A DNA stretch of 64,000 bases from Betaproteobacteria bacterium. GTDB lineage: Bacteria; Pseudomonadota; Gammaproteobacteria; Burkholderiales; Rhodocyclaceae. Position numbers and translations under genes: made by a program. The notes beneath the pieces were generated by a model. That model was not told where the DNA came from and did not search any database. It worked only from the letters and a program-made list of their open reading frames with translations. Location of the stretch: assembly GCA_012026885.1 (NCBI GenBank), contig VEPL01000029.1, positions 124,001 to 188,000 on the forward strand. The letters are read 5' to 3'. Of this stretch, positions 17,835-27,329 are shown piece by piece. Within the stretch, counting starts at the first letter, position 1. Each line of letters opens with the position of its first letter.

Positions 17835-19232
17835 TCAGACCAGGCCTGTCATGTAGTAGGTCGCGATCACCACGAAAACCGCCAGCGTCTTGATACAGGT
17901 GATGGCGAAGATGTCCTTGTAGGACTGCCGGTGCGTCAGCCCGGTGACTGCAAGCAGGGTGATCACCGCACCGTTGTGCGGCAGCGTGTCCATGCCGCCC
18001 GAAGCCATCGAGGCGACCCGATGGAGGACTTCGAGCGGGATGCCTGCTGCATTCGCATTCTCGATGAACGTTTCTGCCATCGCCGCCAGGGCGATGCCCA
18101 TGCCTCCCGAGGCCGAGCCGGTAATGCCGGCCAGGGTGGTGACGGTGATCGCCTCGTTGATCAGGGGATTTGGAATTGCGCGCAGGCCGTCGGCAATGAC
18201 CAGGAAGCCCGGCAATGCCGCGATGACAGCCCCGAAGCCGTATTCGGAAGCGGTGTTCATCGTCGCCAGCAGCGCGCCCCCGATCGCCGTCTTGGTACCT
18301 TCCGCAAATTTTTCGAGCACGGTCCGGCCGGCAAAGACGAAGACCGTGGCAATGCCGAGCAACAATGCGCCCTCGACCGCCCAGATGGCAGCAATCGCCT
18401 TGGTCTGCTGGACAACCGGGGCCGCCTTGCCGATGACCGCCGGAATGAACGACACCGATTCGCCATAGACCTTCGGAATAAGCACTGTGAAGACCTTGTT
18501 CATGACGCCGACCATGACCAGCGGCAGGATGGCGATCAGCGGATGGGCCAGCTTCTCGTGCTCGAACGGCTCCGGCTCGTTCAGAAGTTCGGTGCCGTAG
18601 CCTTCATTGGCGGCCATCGCCTTGCGCCGCTGCCATTCGAGATAGGTCATGCCGACAACGAAAATGAACACGGCCCCTACGACACCGAGTATCGGCGCGG
18701 CGTAGATATTGGTCTTGAAAAAGGTAGTCGGGATGATGTTCTGGATCTGCGGGGTGCCGGGCAGCGCATCCATCGTGAAGGTGAAGGCGCCCAAGGCGAT
18801 CGTGCCGGGGATAAGCCGCTTCGGAATACCGCCGGCACGGAACATCTCGGCAGCGAAGGGATACACCGCGAAAACCACGACGAACAGTGAAACGCCGCCG
18901 TAAGTCAGGATGGCGCAGACGAGGACGATCGACAGCATTGCGCGCTCGCGGCCAATCAACTTGATCACCGACGCCACGATGGCCTTGGAGAACCCGGACA
19001 GCTCGATGACCTTGCCGAATACCGCCCCGAGCAGGAAGACCGGGAAGTAGTTCTTGACGAATGCCACCATCTTGTCCATGAACAACCCGGTGAACATCGG
19101 GGCGACCAGGGATGGGTCGAGGAAAAGTACGGCGCCGAGGGCGGCAACCGGTGCGAAGAGGATGACGCTGTAGCCCCGATAGGCCACGAACATCAGGAAT
19201 CCCAGTGAGGCAAGGACGACAATGAATTCCAC
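17835..19232 (-). CDS. GntP-family organic-acid permease
   Basis: This 465-residue protein has about 12 hydrophobic segments and matches the GntP/gluconate:H+ symporter superfamily, with motifs such as [21 protein letters not shown] and [12 protein letters not shown]-type glycine-rich loops. The partner CoA-transferase points to a short-chain hydroxy or keto acid such as 3-hydroxybutyrate or acetoacetate rather than gluconate; this is inference. The start is a GTG with AAAGGAGAG four bases upstream. A -24/-12 promoter (19266-19282) lies 34 bp upstream, and a sigma-54 activator gene is next door. Confidence 0.88.
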   Translation of the reverse strand: MEFIVVLASLGFLMFVAYRGYSVILFAPVAALGAVLFLDPSLVAPMFTGLFMDKMVAFVKNYFPVFLLGAVFGKVIELSGFSKAIVASVIKLIGRERAMLSIVLVCAILTYGGVSLFVVVFAVYPFAAEMFRAGGIPKRLIPGTIALGAFTFTMDALPGTPQIQNIIPTTFFKTNIYAAPILGVVGAVFIFVVGMTYLEWQRRKAMAANEGYGTELLNEPEPFEHEKLAHPLIAILPLVMVGVMNKVFTVLIPKVYGESVSFIPAVIGKAAPVVQQTKAIAAIWAVEGALLLGIATVFVFAGRTVLEKFAEGTKTAIGGALLATMNTASEYGFGAVIAALPGFLVIADGLRAIPNPLINEAITVTTLAGITGSASGGMGIALAAMAETFIENANAAGIPLEVLHRVASMASGGMDTLPHNGAVITLLAVTGLTHRQSYKDIFAITCIKTLAVFVVIATYYMTGLV

Positions 19233-19265
19233 GATTCTCTCCTTTGTTATGTGACGGCGCCGCTA

Positions 19266-19282
19266 TGGCACATCGCGTGCCA
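19266..19282 (-). promoter_or_regulatory. Sigma-54 -24/-12 promoter for GntP-CoA-transferase
   Basis: On the minus strand this reads TGGCACGCGATGTGCCA. It has GG and GC dinucleotides separated by exactly 10 bases (TGGCAC-N5-GTGC against consensus TGGCAC-N5-TTGC), 34 bp upstream of the GTG of the permease. The same 17 bases form a perfect 6-bp palindrome around a 5-bp centre, so an overlapping operator is possible. The adjacent gene encodes a sigma-54 activator, which supports the reading. Confidence 0.75.
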
Positions 19283-19296
19283 CCCCTCCCAACTCA

Positions 19297-19312
19297 TTGA
19301 AAATACTTGAAA
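19297..19312. repeat. TTGAAA direct repeat with 10-bp period
   Basis: TTGAAA occurs at 19297 and 19307 (TTGAAAATACTTGAAA), 15 bp upstream of the -24 element of the sigma-54 promoter. One-turn spacing suggests a protein-binding site. It is closer to the promoter than a typical enhancer site, so a second regulator or IHF-like bending is also possible. Confidence 0.4.
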
Positions 19313-19389
19313 TCAACCGCCTTGCAACGTCAACCGCACCCGCCAAAGTGTTCGCCCGGCCGGACACCCTGTCCTTGCCGGCAGACAGT

Positions 19390-20772
19390 TCATACTGCGC
19401 CGGCCTCGACGCCCAGCAACGAGATCTTTTCGTAGAGTGCGGCCCGCGATATACCCAGCTTGCGGGCCGCCTGGACCTTGTTGCCGTGGCAGGCCCGCAA
19501 TGCGTCGACGATGGCTGATCGCTCCGCCTGCGCGACGATGCCGGCCATGCTGGCGCCAAGTTGTCGCCCCATCGGCATGACCGCGTCGAGGGTCGCGGCT
19601 TCGAGGGTATCGCCATCGACCGTGAGCAACGCCCGCTCCAGCACATTGGCCAATTCGCGGACATTGCCGGGCCAGTCGTGGCGGAGCAGGCGCTGGACAG
19701 CACCCGGCTCGAGGCCGACGACGGGCATGTCGAGGCGGTGACAGATCTGCTCGACCAGGCACTCGGCAATCTGCGGCAGGTCGCCGGCACGATCGCGCAG
19801 CGGCGGCGGCCGCAAGGTGACCACGTTGAGTCGGTAATAAAGATCGGCGCGGAATGCGCCCTCGCTGACCATTTTCTCAAGGTCCCGACTGGTTGCAGCG
19901 ATGACGCGAACGTCGACCGGAATCAGGCGGTTGGAACCCACCGGCTCCACTTCGCGCTCCTGAAGCGTACGCAGGAGTTTGGCTTGCAGGTTCAGCGACA
20001 TGTCGCCGACCTCGTCGAGGAACAGCGTGCCGCGATCCGCCAGTTTGAACTTGCCGTCGCGCCCGCGCCGGTCGGCCCCGGTGTAGGCCCCGGCCGCGAC
20101 GCCGAAGAATTCGGCCTCCAGAAGGGTTTCCGGGATTGCTGCGAGGTTGACCGCGACGAACGGGCCGTCCGCCCGCGGGCTGGCAGCATGGATCGCCTGG
20201 GCCAGGAGTTCCTTGCCGGTCCCTGTTTCGCCCACGATCAGCACTGACGATGCGGTGCGGGCGGCACGCCGGGCCGCCTGTTTGAGGTCGCTGCAGGCGA
20301 CGCCGCTGCCGATGAAACTGGACAGCGTGTACTTGGTCCGTCGCGCCGCCGCCAGCCGCCGTTCGACATCGGCCAGTTCGGCCCGCAGTTGCTGATAGCG
20401 CGACACCACTGGCGCCAGATGCCGGGGGTCGTCGAACAGCATGAAGCCGACTGCACCGACCACCTCGCCACGCTGGTCGCGCAACGGCAGGCGCGTCACG
20501 ACGAAGGCTTCGTCGGCGAATTCCATGATATCCAGCATGATCGGCTTGCCGCTCTCGACCACCTGGCGCATCAGGCTGTGCGGTATGGCTTCCTCGATCG
20601 GTCGGCCGATCGCCGCAGCCGGGTCGGTAATGCCCAGGCGCTCGGGATAGCGCTCGTTCATCCAGACAATGCGGGCCTCGGCATCGACGATGATCGCCCC
20701 TTCGCACAGATCGGCAAAGTGTTCGAGCAGGGAATGGGCGGCCAATTCGCGCAGTTCGTCGGCGGAAATCAT
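19390..20772 (-). CDS. Sigma-54-dependent activator with PAS sensor domain
   Basis: The 460-residue protein has a PAS domain (about residues 15-125, IIVDAEARIVWMNERYPERLGI), an AAA+ ATPase domain (Walker A GETGTGKE near 175, the sigma-54 contact loop as GAYTGA instead of GAFTGA, Walker B TLFLDEVGDM) and a C-terminal Fis-type helix-turn-helix (KVQAARKLGISRAALYEKI). I take the ATG at 20772 (MISADELREL) because the longer ORF adds an Arg/Ser-rich shadow segment. It lies upstream of, and on the same strand as, the GntP/CoA-transferase operon, its likely target. It probably shares a transcript with the isochorismatase and CBS genes. Confidence 0.92.
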   Translation of the reverse strand: MISADELRELAAHSLLEHFADLCEGAIIVDAEARIVWMNERYPERLGITDPAAAIGRPIEEAIPHSLMRQVVESGKPIMLDIMEFADEAFVVTRLPLRDQRGEVVGAVGFMLFDDPRHLAPVVSRYQQLRAELADVERRLAAARRTKYTLSSFIGSGVACSDLKQAARRAARTASSVLIVGETGTGKELLAQAIHAASPRADGPFVAVNLAAIPETLLEAEFFGVAAGAYTGADRRGRDGKFKLADRGTLFLDEVGDMSLNLQAKLLRTLQEREVEPVGSNRLIPVDVRVIAATSRDLEKMVSEGAFRADLYYRLNVVTLRPPPLRDRAGDLPQIAECLVEQICHRLDMPVVGLEPGAVQRLLRHDWPGNVRELANVLERALLTVDGDTLEAATLDAVMPMGRQLGASMAGIVAQAERSAIVDALRACHGNKVQAARKLGISRAALYEKISLLGVEAGAV

Positions 20773-20791
20773 GGGAACGTTCTGATCAGCC

Positions 20792-21334
20792 TCATCGGAG
20801 AAACTCCCGACTGACCTGGCGGAAGAGATCGGTGCCCGCCCGCTGCAGCCACTCGAATGCGACCATCTCGCGCGACACGATGCGGCAACCTTCCTGGCGC
20901 ATGCGCTCGAGGCCGAGGGCCTTGTCGCCGGCGCGCCGCGAACCGCATGCCTCGGCGACGACGAAGACCTCCTTGCCCTGAGCGAGCAAACCGAGCACCG
21001 TCTGCAGCACACAGACGTGCGTCTCGGTGCCGGCCAGCACCACCTGCGGCCGTGCCAGTGCCGGCAATGCCGCCAGGCAGCCGTCGGCGGCAGCCGAAAA
21101 ATGGATCTTCTCGACGATTTCGCCGGGTGCCAGGCGCCCCGCCAGTTCGGGCACGGTCGCCCCGAGCCCGGCAGGATACTGCTCGGTCGCCGTCACCGGG
21201 ACAGAGAGCCGGCGCGCCACGTCGACCAGCCAGGCATTGTGGCGCAGCACGTCGGCAATGCCGTCGATGGCCGGCGCCAGCCGCTCCTGGAGGTCGACCA
21301 GCAGGAGCGTCGAACGGGCGGGATCGATCAGCAT
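20792..21334 (-). CDS. Isochorismatase-family cysteine hydrolase
   Basis: The 180-residue protein has the isochorismatase-fold triad: Asp in LLLVDLQERL near residue 14, Lys in EIVEKIHFSA near 80 and Cys in GTETHVCVLQT near 113. Members hydrolyse isochorismate, nicotinamide or other amides, and the substrate here is not evident. The ATG at 21334 is chosen because upstream residues are an Arg-rich shadow. It starts 1 bp after the CBS gene stop and ends 19 bp before the sigma-54 activator, so a three-gene operon is likely. Confidence 0.88.
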   Translation of the reverse strand: MLIDPARSTLLLVDLQERLAPAIDGIADVLRHNAWLVDVARRLSVPVTATEQYPAGLGATVPELAGRLAPGEIVEKIHFSAAADGCLAALPALARPQVVLAGTETHVCVLQTVLGLLAQGKEVFVVAEACGSRRAGDKALGLERMRQEGCRIVSREMVAFEWLQRAGTDLFRQVSREFLR

Positions 21335-21335
21335 G

Positions 21336-21923
21336 TCAGGCCGCCAGCGCCGCCTCGATCTCGCCGAAAGTACGCGCAATGTCGAAGCTGTGCACGGGGA
21401 CGCCGAGCAGGCGACCGATGTGTGTCGCCGAGAAGACGCCGCGTACACGCGGCAACCCGGTCGCCGGATCAACGTCCTCGACCAGGATGTGCTGGCGGCC
21501 CAGCGCCTTCAATGCGTCCAGCACCTCGACCACGCGGGCGTTCATGACCTCGTTCAGGCTCAGCATGTCGATGTCGGCCACCGGACACATGAGGTCACGC
21601 ACCGTCAGTTCCCCGACCTTGCCGCCACGCCCCTGGGCGACCTGCATCGGCTTCTCGCCCATCGTGTCGCGGGCCGTGATCAGGCCCTCGAGGCTGCCGT
21701 CGTCACCGGTCACGAGCAGCAGGCGGACACCGCGCGCAATCATCTGCGAATTGGCATCGGCCAGCGTTGCATCGGGACAGATCACGGCAGCAGTGACGCG
21801 GCCGAAATCCGTCATCGCCTCGATCGCCGGCGAATCGGCGCCGACGAGATTGTAGGTACCCGAAACACACAGTCGGGCATTACGGGAAATCTTGTGCGGG
21901 CGCAGCTTGGCTGCCAGTGTCAT
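21336..21923 (-). CDS. Stand-alone CBS-domain protein
   Basis: The 195-residue protein contains two CBS modules. One has DATLADANSQMIARGVRLLLVTGDDGSLEGLITARD (about residues 50-95). The second begins at TVRDLMCP and continues DIDMLSLNEVMNARVVEVLDALKALGRQHILVEDVD. CBS pairs usually bind adenosyl nucleotides. GAGGAGA lies just before the ATG at 21923, which rejects the much longer ORF. It is the first gene of the CBS-isochorismatase-sigma-54 activator run, so it may feed an energy or nucleotide signal into that locus; this is inference only. Confidence 0.88.
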   Translation of the reverse strand: MTLAAKLRPHKISRNARLCVSGTYNLVGADSPAIEAMTDFGRVTAAVICPDATLADANSQMIARGVRLLLVTGDDGSLEGLITARDTMGEKPMQVAQGRGGKVGELTVRDLMCPVADIDMLSLNEVMNARVVEVLDALKALGRQHILVEDVDPATGLPRVRGVFSATHIGRLLGVPVHSFDIARTFGEIEAALAA

Positions 21924-22173
21924 GATCGTCTCCTCTTGTTGGCTTATCTGGCGGAGACCGGCGGCATCGCCGCCCGCTCCCCGCAGGACGCAGTATTCGC
22001 CTGCTATGCGACATTTGGCAAGAGAGATCATCCGGGAAGCAAAGCGACCATGACCAGGCTGCTTCCAGCGGACGGCGCGCTGCCTCTGACAGCGCCTCCT
22101 CCCTGGCGCGCGGGGCAGCCCAATGTCGAGCCGACACGGACTATGTCCGCTCGGGTTGCTCCTCTCGCCTGCC

Positions 22174-24495
22174 TTAGCGAGGGGCACGGTTACGGCAGAT
22201 TGTGCTAAGCCAGATGCCTGCCAGGACCAATACCCCAAGAACCATTAAAACCAGTCCCGGCGTCAGGCCGGGCGGGCGGAATCGCAGCACAATACGATGT
22301 TCACCTGACTCAATCGCGACCCCGAAAAAGCCATGGTTGACGCGAAACCTTGGGGTGTCGTTGCCGTCAACTTCAACCGACCACCCCGGTATATCGGGGA
22401 TCGAAAAGACAAGGATGCCTGGAGTTTCTGCCGTGATCGACCCAACAATCAGCACCCGGTCGAAAGATTCGATCTTCATGCCCTGTTCGCGCAATCGCTG
22501 GGCCGGCTCCGTGTAGAGCCGACTGAGTGCGTCCCGGGTCTGGATATCCAATTCCCTTGGGTCGAAATGACCAATTTTCTCAACGGGCCGATCAACAACC
22601 GCCGCTTGAAGCATCAGAACATCTCGCGCAAGGGGGGACAATGTCATCGCATCCGAACTGAGAAGCTGTTTCTGATGGAGCACGCCAAGCGGCAACGCCA
22701 ATGAATTAAGGTAGACATACATTGGATAGCCAGTGGTGACAGGCTGAAACCCCGGCCATGAAATCGGTGCCTTGCTGAGCATGTACTTGACGCCGGCAAT
22801 TGTATGGAGCGCAAAGCGTTCCCCGAATCCGGGCAGCCAGTTCGTATAGTTGATCGCCGAGTTTTCCCCGGATTTCGGAATCAGCAATGACTGTATAAAC
22901 AAATTGACAACCGCTTTTCCATGGATTCCGTAAGACTTCACGCCATAGTAGTCTTGAGCGAGTGCGTCATTCTGAGAAAATGTCATGAACGTCTTTTCGA
23001 TTCTGAAAAATGGATCCCGATCAAGATTGCGAATTGAACGCACTACCTCGGCAGAAACATCACGATAGGACGGACCTTGTTCGGTAACAATTTTCCTGTT
23101 GTTGAATGACGGGTATGTAGTCCATGCAGCACTCCCGACAACCAGGCCCAAGAGTAAAGCCTGACGCACCCTGGCACCCGCCGCTGCAAAATCAACAGAC
23201 CACATGACAGCAGTGGAGACTGTCAGTAGCAGAAGCATCTTGATGACATGCCTACCGTCTATGGCGCCAGCTGGGCTGGTAAGCCACAGGACAGTCACTA
23301 CCGAAGCCAGGGCGGACGCCGTTGTGAATAATTTTTTCCGATCCAGTCGGGCTGAAATCACGTAATCCAGGGCCTGCGCAGCCAGGAATAGCAGAAGCAT
23401 GCTTATCCACAGGCTGTTGGTTCGAAAGTAATACAATGAAAAGCCATAAGTAAGCATCCGCAATGCAGGGAACACAAGGAACAGGATAATGAATGCCGCG
23501 GCGAATATGATTTGTTTACGCTTCGCCTGGTCATTCCAAAGTTGCGTAATCAGAACCAAGGGAAGCATTCCCACATAGAACGTGGGGCCTTCAAGATAAT
23601 TGAACCACCCGCGGTAGCTGTCTCCAATTCCGAAAATATCTTTGTGAAAAAAGGCGCCGAACTGTGCGCGCAGAATATCCCCATCGTTGAATCCGAGGAG
23701 ATCTGGAAGCAGCTCCGACATCAATCCTTGATCCCCTGTTACACGCGGGTTATCCAATATCTGGACGACAGAATGGAGCACTACCGGGCCAGCCAGTGCC
23801 AATCCAATAATCGAGAGCGGAAGAATCCCCAATATCCATCGACGCAAGTCTTCCCGTGGCGAATTGGAAATCAGGAGATGGCAAATACAAGCGTAGGCAA
23901 TAAACAAACCCAAGGAAAATATGAAAGTCCCACCGTAGACCGCTAGTGCGACGAACACAGGCAAAGGCATGACCCTCCCCTGCCTGATGAAGAGAACAAT
24001 TCCGACCAGGACCAGTGGATAGTGAACCAGTTCAAATGACATCAGGTCCCACTGACCATCAACGGTAGCGAAACCACAAAAGCTGAAGGAAAGGCCCATG
24101 ACGATCGCCGTTTCCCGCCGACATCCGCAGGTGCGCAGAAGCCAATAAAAGCCCATCCCGGCCAACGCAATGCGGAAAAAGTACCACCAGATTCGCATCG
24201 GCAATACCGACTCGGCTCCCCCCAGTGCTCCCAGGAGCAAATGAATGTTAGGGAACCCGCTGTTGGCGTCACCAAGCCCGAAATTGAATGACCAAGGAGA
24301 AGGCCAGCCGGTACTCAAGTCCCTCGCAAGACTGATAGTGGCCGGGACCAACATAGCGAGCGAATCGTTCCCGATGTCAAAAAATGCGAAATAGACCTTG
24401 CCCGCAAGGAATGCGGGAAACGCAAGCGCAGAAACGGTGGCCTGCAATACGAGGAGGATGAGAAGGTCTTCGACAGTATTCCCGGACTTGCTCAT
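22174..24495 (-). CDS. Large polytopic membrane protein, YfhO-like
   Basis: The 773-residue protein has about 12-13 hydrophobic segments in its first 470 residues, an extracytoplasmic region of about 230 residues, and a last transmembrane helix near the C-terminus (GLVLMVLGVLVLAGIWL). This resembles YfhO-type proteins and GT-C glycosyltransferases, which modify cell-surface glycopolymers with lipid-linked sugars. An Asp pair typical of GT-C enzymes may lie in YFAFFDIGNDSLA near residue 38. Base composition is visibly less GC-rich than all flanking genes, suggesting horizontal acquisition. The neighbouring tRNA-Ala points its 3' end at this gene. The substrate is unknown. Confidence 0.7.
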   Translation of the reverse strand: MSKSGNTVEDLLILLVLQATVSALAFPAFLAGKVYFAFFDIGNDSLAMLVPATISLARDLSTGWPSPWSFNFGLGDANSGFPNIHLLLGALGGAESVLPMRIWWYFFRIALAGMGFYWLLRTCGCRRETAIVMGLSFSFCGFATVDGQWDLMSFELVHYPLVLVGIVLFIRQGRVMPLPVFVALAVYGGTFIFSLGLFIAYACICHLLISNSPREDLRRWILGILPLSIIGLALAGPVVLHSVVQILDNPRVTGDQGLMSELLPDLLGFNDGDILRAQFGAFFHKDIFGIGDSYRGWFNYLEGPTFYVGMLPLVLITQLWNDQAKRKQIIFAAAFIILFLVFPALRMLTYGFSLYYFRTNSLWISMLLLFLAAQALDYVISARLDRKKLFTTASALASVVTVLWLTSPAGAIDGRHVIKMLLLLTVSTAVMWSVDFAAAGARVRQALLLGLVVGSAAWTTYPSFNNRKIVTEQGPSYRDVSAEVVRSIRNLDRDPFFRIEKTFMTFSQNDALAQDYYGVKSYGIHGKAVVNLFIQSLLIPKSGENSAINYTNWLPGFGERFALHTIAGVKYMLSKAPISWPGFQPVTTGYPMYVYLNSLALPLGVLHQKQLLSSDAMTLSPLARDVLMLQAAVVDRPVEKIGHFDPRELDIQTRDALSRLYTEPAQRLREQGMKIESFDRVLIVGSITAETPGILVFSIPDIPGWSVEVDGNDTPRFRVNHGFFGVAIESGEHRIVLRFRPPGLTPGLVLMVLGVLVLAGIWLSTICRNRAPR

Positions 24496-24583
24496 CGGCA
24501 GTAGCGCTCACGGCTCAAAGACATTTGCGGATGCATGATAGCCGTCAGACTGCAAGAAACGAAACGAGACGATGCCAGAATTG

Positions 24584-24623
24584 AAAAAAGCCAAGAACCC
24601 TAACAAATAAAGGATTCTTGGCT
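24584..24623 (-). terminator. Intrinsic terminator after tRNA-Ala
   Basis: On the minus strand, AGCCAAGAATCC and GGGTTCTTGGCT form a stem of about 12 bp with one G-T pair around an AT-rich loop, followed directly by six T residues. It lies 28 bp downstream of the tRNA-Ala CCA end and upstream of the YfhO-like gene, which therefore needs its own promoter. Confidence 0.85.
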
Positions 24624-24650
24624 TCCATCAGATTTTGTGAAGCAAGTATT

Positions 24651-24726
<76 letters not shown>

Positions 24727-24736
24727 GAAGGGGCGC

Positions 24737-24742
24737 ATTATA
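24737..24742 (-). promoter_or_regulatory. -10 element of tRNA-Ala
   Basis: A perfect TATAAT on the minus strand ends 10 bp before the tRNA 5' end. At 17 bp upstream the best -35 is only CTTCCC, so the -35 is weak or the promoter relies on other contacts. Confidence 0.65.
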
Positions 24743-24824
24743 ACAACAACGGGCTGCTGGGGAAGAGCGGAACCCGGGACCGGGTGAGGCGCTCTGAAGG
24801 AGGTCACGACCCCGGAACATTGCG

Positions 24825-25163
24825 ATGAACGATACCTGCGATCTGGCCGGCAAGCGCTGCCGGCCCTGCGAGGGTGGCATACCGCCACTGGATGATGGGG
24901 CAGCAAGCGACTTGCTTGCGACCTTGCCCGGATGGACGCGCGACGGGCCGCGCATCGCCAAGACCTACCCGTTTGCCAATCATTACGAGGCCATGGCCTT
25001 CGTCAACGCCGTAGCCTGGGTATCGCATTGCGAGGATCACCATCCCGACCTCGCCGTCGGCTACCGCGACGTTCGCGTCAGCTACACGACGCACGCGATC
25101 GGCGGCCTGTCGGACAACGACTTCATCTGCGCCGCCAAGATCGAGAAATTGCTCGTTTTGTAG
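24825..25163 (+). CDS. phhB: Pterin-4-alpha-carbinolamine dehydratase
   Basis: This enzyme dehydrates 4a-hydroxytetrahydrobiopterin to recycle the pterin cofactor of aromatic amino acid hydroxylases. The 112-residue product has the family core HCEDHHPDLAVGYRDVRVSYTTHAIGGLSDNDF with the active-site His-His pair and downstream His. No phenylalanine hydroxylase gene is in this window, so the physiological partner is elsewhere or the protein has another role such as molybdopterin metabolism. It stands alone between tRNA-Ala (divergent) and tsaC (convergent, 22 bp away). Confidence 0.9.
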   Translation: MNDTCDLAGKRCRPCEGGIPPLDDGAASDLLATLPGWTRDGPRIAKTYPFANHYEAMAFVNAVAWVSHCEDHHPDLAVGYRDVRVSYTTHAIGGLSDNDFICAAKIEKLLVL

Positions 25164-25185
25164 CGTCGACCGCGACAGCGCCGGT

Positions 25186-26181
25186 TCAGCCGTGCCCGCC
25201 GCCGGCAACGGCGCGGCGCAGGCGGTCGGCGACCGCCGCCCAAGCCGGGTCGTCCGGCAAGGCCTCGACGACGATCAAGTCGGCGCCGGCATGGTCCATC
25301 TCGCGCAGTGCCACGTAGAGGTCGTGAGCATAGCCAACCGGATCGGCCGGCATCATCTGCCACGCGTGCGGCATGCCGGCCTGCGGCAGCTGGTGGCGGC
25401 TAATCACCGCACAGCGCCCGCCGCGGTGGCGCTGGGCGCTGAGGAAATCGAGAAGGCGCGCCCCGGCGACCAGCCGCAAGGGCGTAACCGGCGCATAGTG
25501 CGCTTCCAGCGAGCCGGAGACGCGTGGCGCCCCGGCAGCGGTCTCGATCGCCGGGCGGCAGCCGAGGATGGCTTCGAGGTGTTCGGGAGCGATGTGCCCC
25601 GGGCGCAAGACAACCGCCTCGCCGCGCGAGAAATCGACGATGGTCGATTCGATCCCCACGGCGCAGGGCCCGCCGTCGAGAATCAGCGGCACGCGGTCGC
25701 CCAGTTCCTCGCGCACATGGTCGGCGGTGGTCGGGCTGATACGCCCGAAGCGGTTGGCCGAAGGTGCCGCGACGCCGGCATGGTCGCCGGCAACGGCGGC
25801 GAAACGGCGCAGCAATTCGAGAGCGACCGGATGACCGGGAACGCGCAGGCCGACGGTGTCCTGGCCGCCAGTCACGGTCGACGGCACCCAGGGGCGCTTT
25901 TTCAGGATCAGCGTCAGGGGACCGGGCCAGAACATCTCCATCAATTCCCATGCTGCGTCGGGCACCTGTTCGGCCCAGTGGTCGACCGCATCATGGCCGG
26001 CGACATGGACGATCAGCGGGTGGTCGGCCGGACGCCCCTTGGCTGCGAAGATCTTCGCCACGGCAGCCGGGTTGGCGGCATCGGCGCCGAGGCCGTAAAC
26101 CGTCTCGGTGGGAAAGGCGACCAGTTCGCCGCTGCGCAGCAGGTCGACTGCGCGCCGGAAGTCGGCGTCGGTCGGCGTCAT
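25186..26181 (-). CDS. tsaC: L-threonylcarbamoyladenylate synthase (Sua5 type)
   Basis: The enzyme makes threonylcarbamoyl-AMP for the t6A37 modification of ANN-decoding tRNAs. Residues 1-210 are the YrdC domain (GELVAFPTETVYGLGADA near 17-34, KGRPADHPLIVHV, and SANRFGRISPT near 140). The remaining 120 residues match the extra C-terminal Sua5 domain, so this is the long TsaC2 form. Its start overlaps the purK stop by 4 bp, making it the last gene of folD-purE-purK-tsaC. Confidence 0.94.
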   Translation of the reverse strand: MTPTDADFRRAVDLLRSGELVAFPTETVYGLGADAANPAAVAKIFAAKGRPADHPLIVHVAGHDAVDHWAEQVPDAAWELMEMFWPGPLTLILKKRPWVPSTVTGGQDTVGLRVPGHPVALELLRRFAAVAGDHAGVAAPSANRFGRISPTTADHVREELGDRVPLILDGGPCAVGIESTIVDFSRGEAVVLRPGHIAPEHLEAILGCRPAIETAAGAPRVSGSLEAHYAPVTPLRLVAGARLLDFLSAQRHRGGRCAVISRHQLPQAGMPHAWQMMPADPVGYAHDLYVALREMDHAGADLIVVEALPDDPAWAAVADRLRRAVAGGGHG

Positions 26182-27329
26182 GCGTCCTTGATGCCGATGG
26201 CGGCGCGTGCCGCGAGCGCAACCTGCTGCACGGCGGTCGCGTCATCGCCGATCACCGTGAAGTGCCCCATCTTGCGCCCCGGACGGGCGTGGTGCTTGCC
26301 GTAGAGGTGGAGCTTGAGGTTGGGCACGGCGTGCAGCACGGACCAGTCCGGTTCGCGGTAATGGTCGCCGTCGTACCAGAGGTCGCCGAGCAGATTGACC
26401 ATGGCCGCCGCCGAGTGCGCCCGCGCCTCGCCGAGCGGCAGGCCGCACAGGGCGCGCACCTGCTGTTCGAACTGGTCGGTGACGCAGGCGTCGATCGTGT
26501 AATGCCCGCTGTTGTGCGGGCGCGGCGCCATTTCGTTGACGATCAGCCGACCGCGGCTGACGAAGAACTCGACACCCATGGTGCCGATGTAGCCGAGTTG
26601 TTCGGCGATGCGGGCGGCGACGTCTTCGGCATCGCTCCGCACGCAGGCCGTCGTCCGTGCCGGCACGATGGAGACGTCGAGGATGCCGCACGTGTGGCGG
26701 TTCTCGCCGGTCGGGAAACAGGCGACCCGGCCGTCCCCGTCGCGTGCCAGGACCACGGAGACCTCGTAGTCGAGCGGCAGGCGCTGCTCGAGAACGCAGG
26801 CTTCGCCCTTGAAATGGCCGAAGGTGACGAGCGCCTCGTCGCGGTTGTGCACCGTGGCCTGACCCTTGCCGTCGTAGCCGAAGCGGGCCACCTTGAGGAT
26901 GCCGGGGAACAACTCGGCGCCGGCATTGCGGATGTCTTCCTCGCTGCGGATGGCAGCGAACGGCCCGTGCGGGAATCCGTTGTCGCGCAGGAAGGTCTTC
27001 TCGACGATGCGGTTCTGGCAGACGGCGACGGCCGCCGCCGAAGGGCGCACCGGGACGAACTTGGCCAGGTAGTCGAGGGTGTCGGCGGGGACGTTCTCGA
27101 ATTCCGTCGTGACCGCGGCACAGCCGGCGGCGAATTCGTCGAGCGCCGCATAGTCCTCGTAGGCGGCGCAGAGGTGACGCTCGGCAAGCTGCCCGGCCGG
27201 CGAGTTGCGGTCGGGATCGAGCACCCAGACCTTGTAGCCCAGCTCGTGGGCGGCCGCGACGAAGAAGCGGCCGAGCTGGCCGCCGCCGAGCATGCCCAGC
27301 GTCGCCGGCGGCAGGATCATGGCGCTCAT
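26178..27329 (-). CDS. purK: N5-carboxyaminoimidazole ribonucleotide synthase
   Basis: PurK carboxylates AIR with ATP and bicarbonate in purine synthesis. The 383-residue ATP-grasp protein has [12 protein letters not shown] near its start (residues 11-22), RFGYDGKGQ near 150, the [12 protein letters not shown] strand and the [18 protein letters not shown] catalytic region near 265-282. It overlaps purE by 4 bp upstream and tsaC by 4 bp downstream. PurE, next door, uses its product, so two consecutive steps are coupled. Confidence 0.97.
   Translation of the reverse strand: MSAMILPPATLGMLGGGQLGRFFVAAAHELGYKVWVLDPDRNSPAGQLAERHLCAAYEDYAALDEFAAGCAAVTTEFENVPADTLDYLAKFVPVRPSAAAVAVCQNRIVEKTFLRDNGFPHGPFAAIRSEEDIRNAGAELFPGILKVARFGYDGKGQATVHNRDEALVTFGHFKGEACVLEQRLPLDYEVSVVLARDGDGRVACFPTGENRHTCGILDVSIVPARTTACVRSDAEDVAARIAEQLGYIGTMGVEFFVSRGRLIVNEMAPRPHNSGHYTIDACVTDQFEQQVRALCGLPLGEARAHSAAAMVNLLGDLWYDGDHYREPDWSVLHAVPNLKLHLYGKHHARPGRKMGHFTVIGDDATAVQQVALAARAAIGIKDA

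Noticed and set aside
22000-22173. Possible duplicated tRNA-Ala 3' end marking an island border
   Set aside because: I looked for a copy of the TTCGATCCTCATTCGGTCC tail on the far side of the YfhO-like gene and found none.
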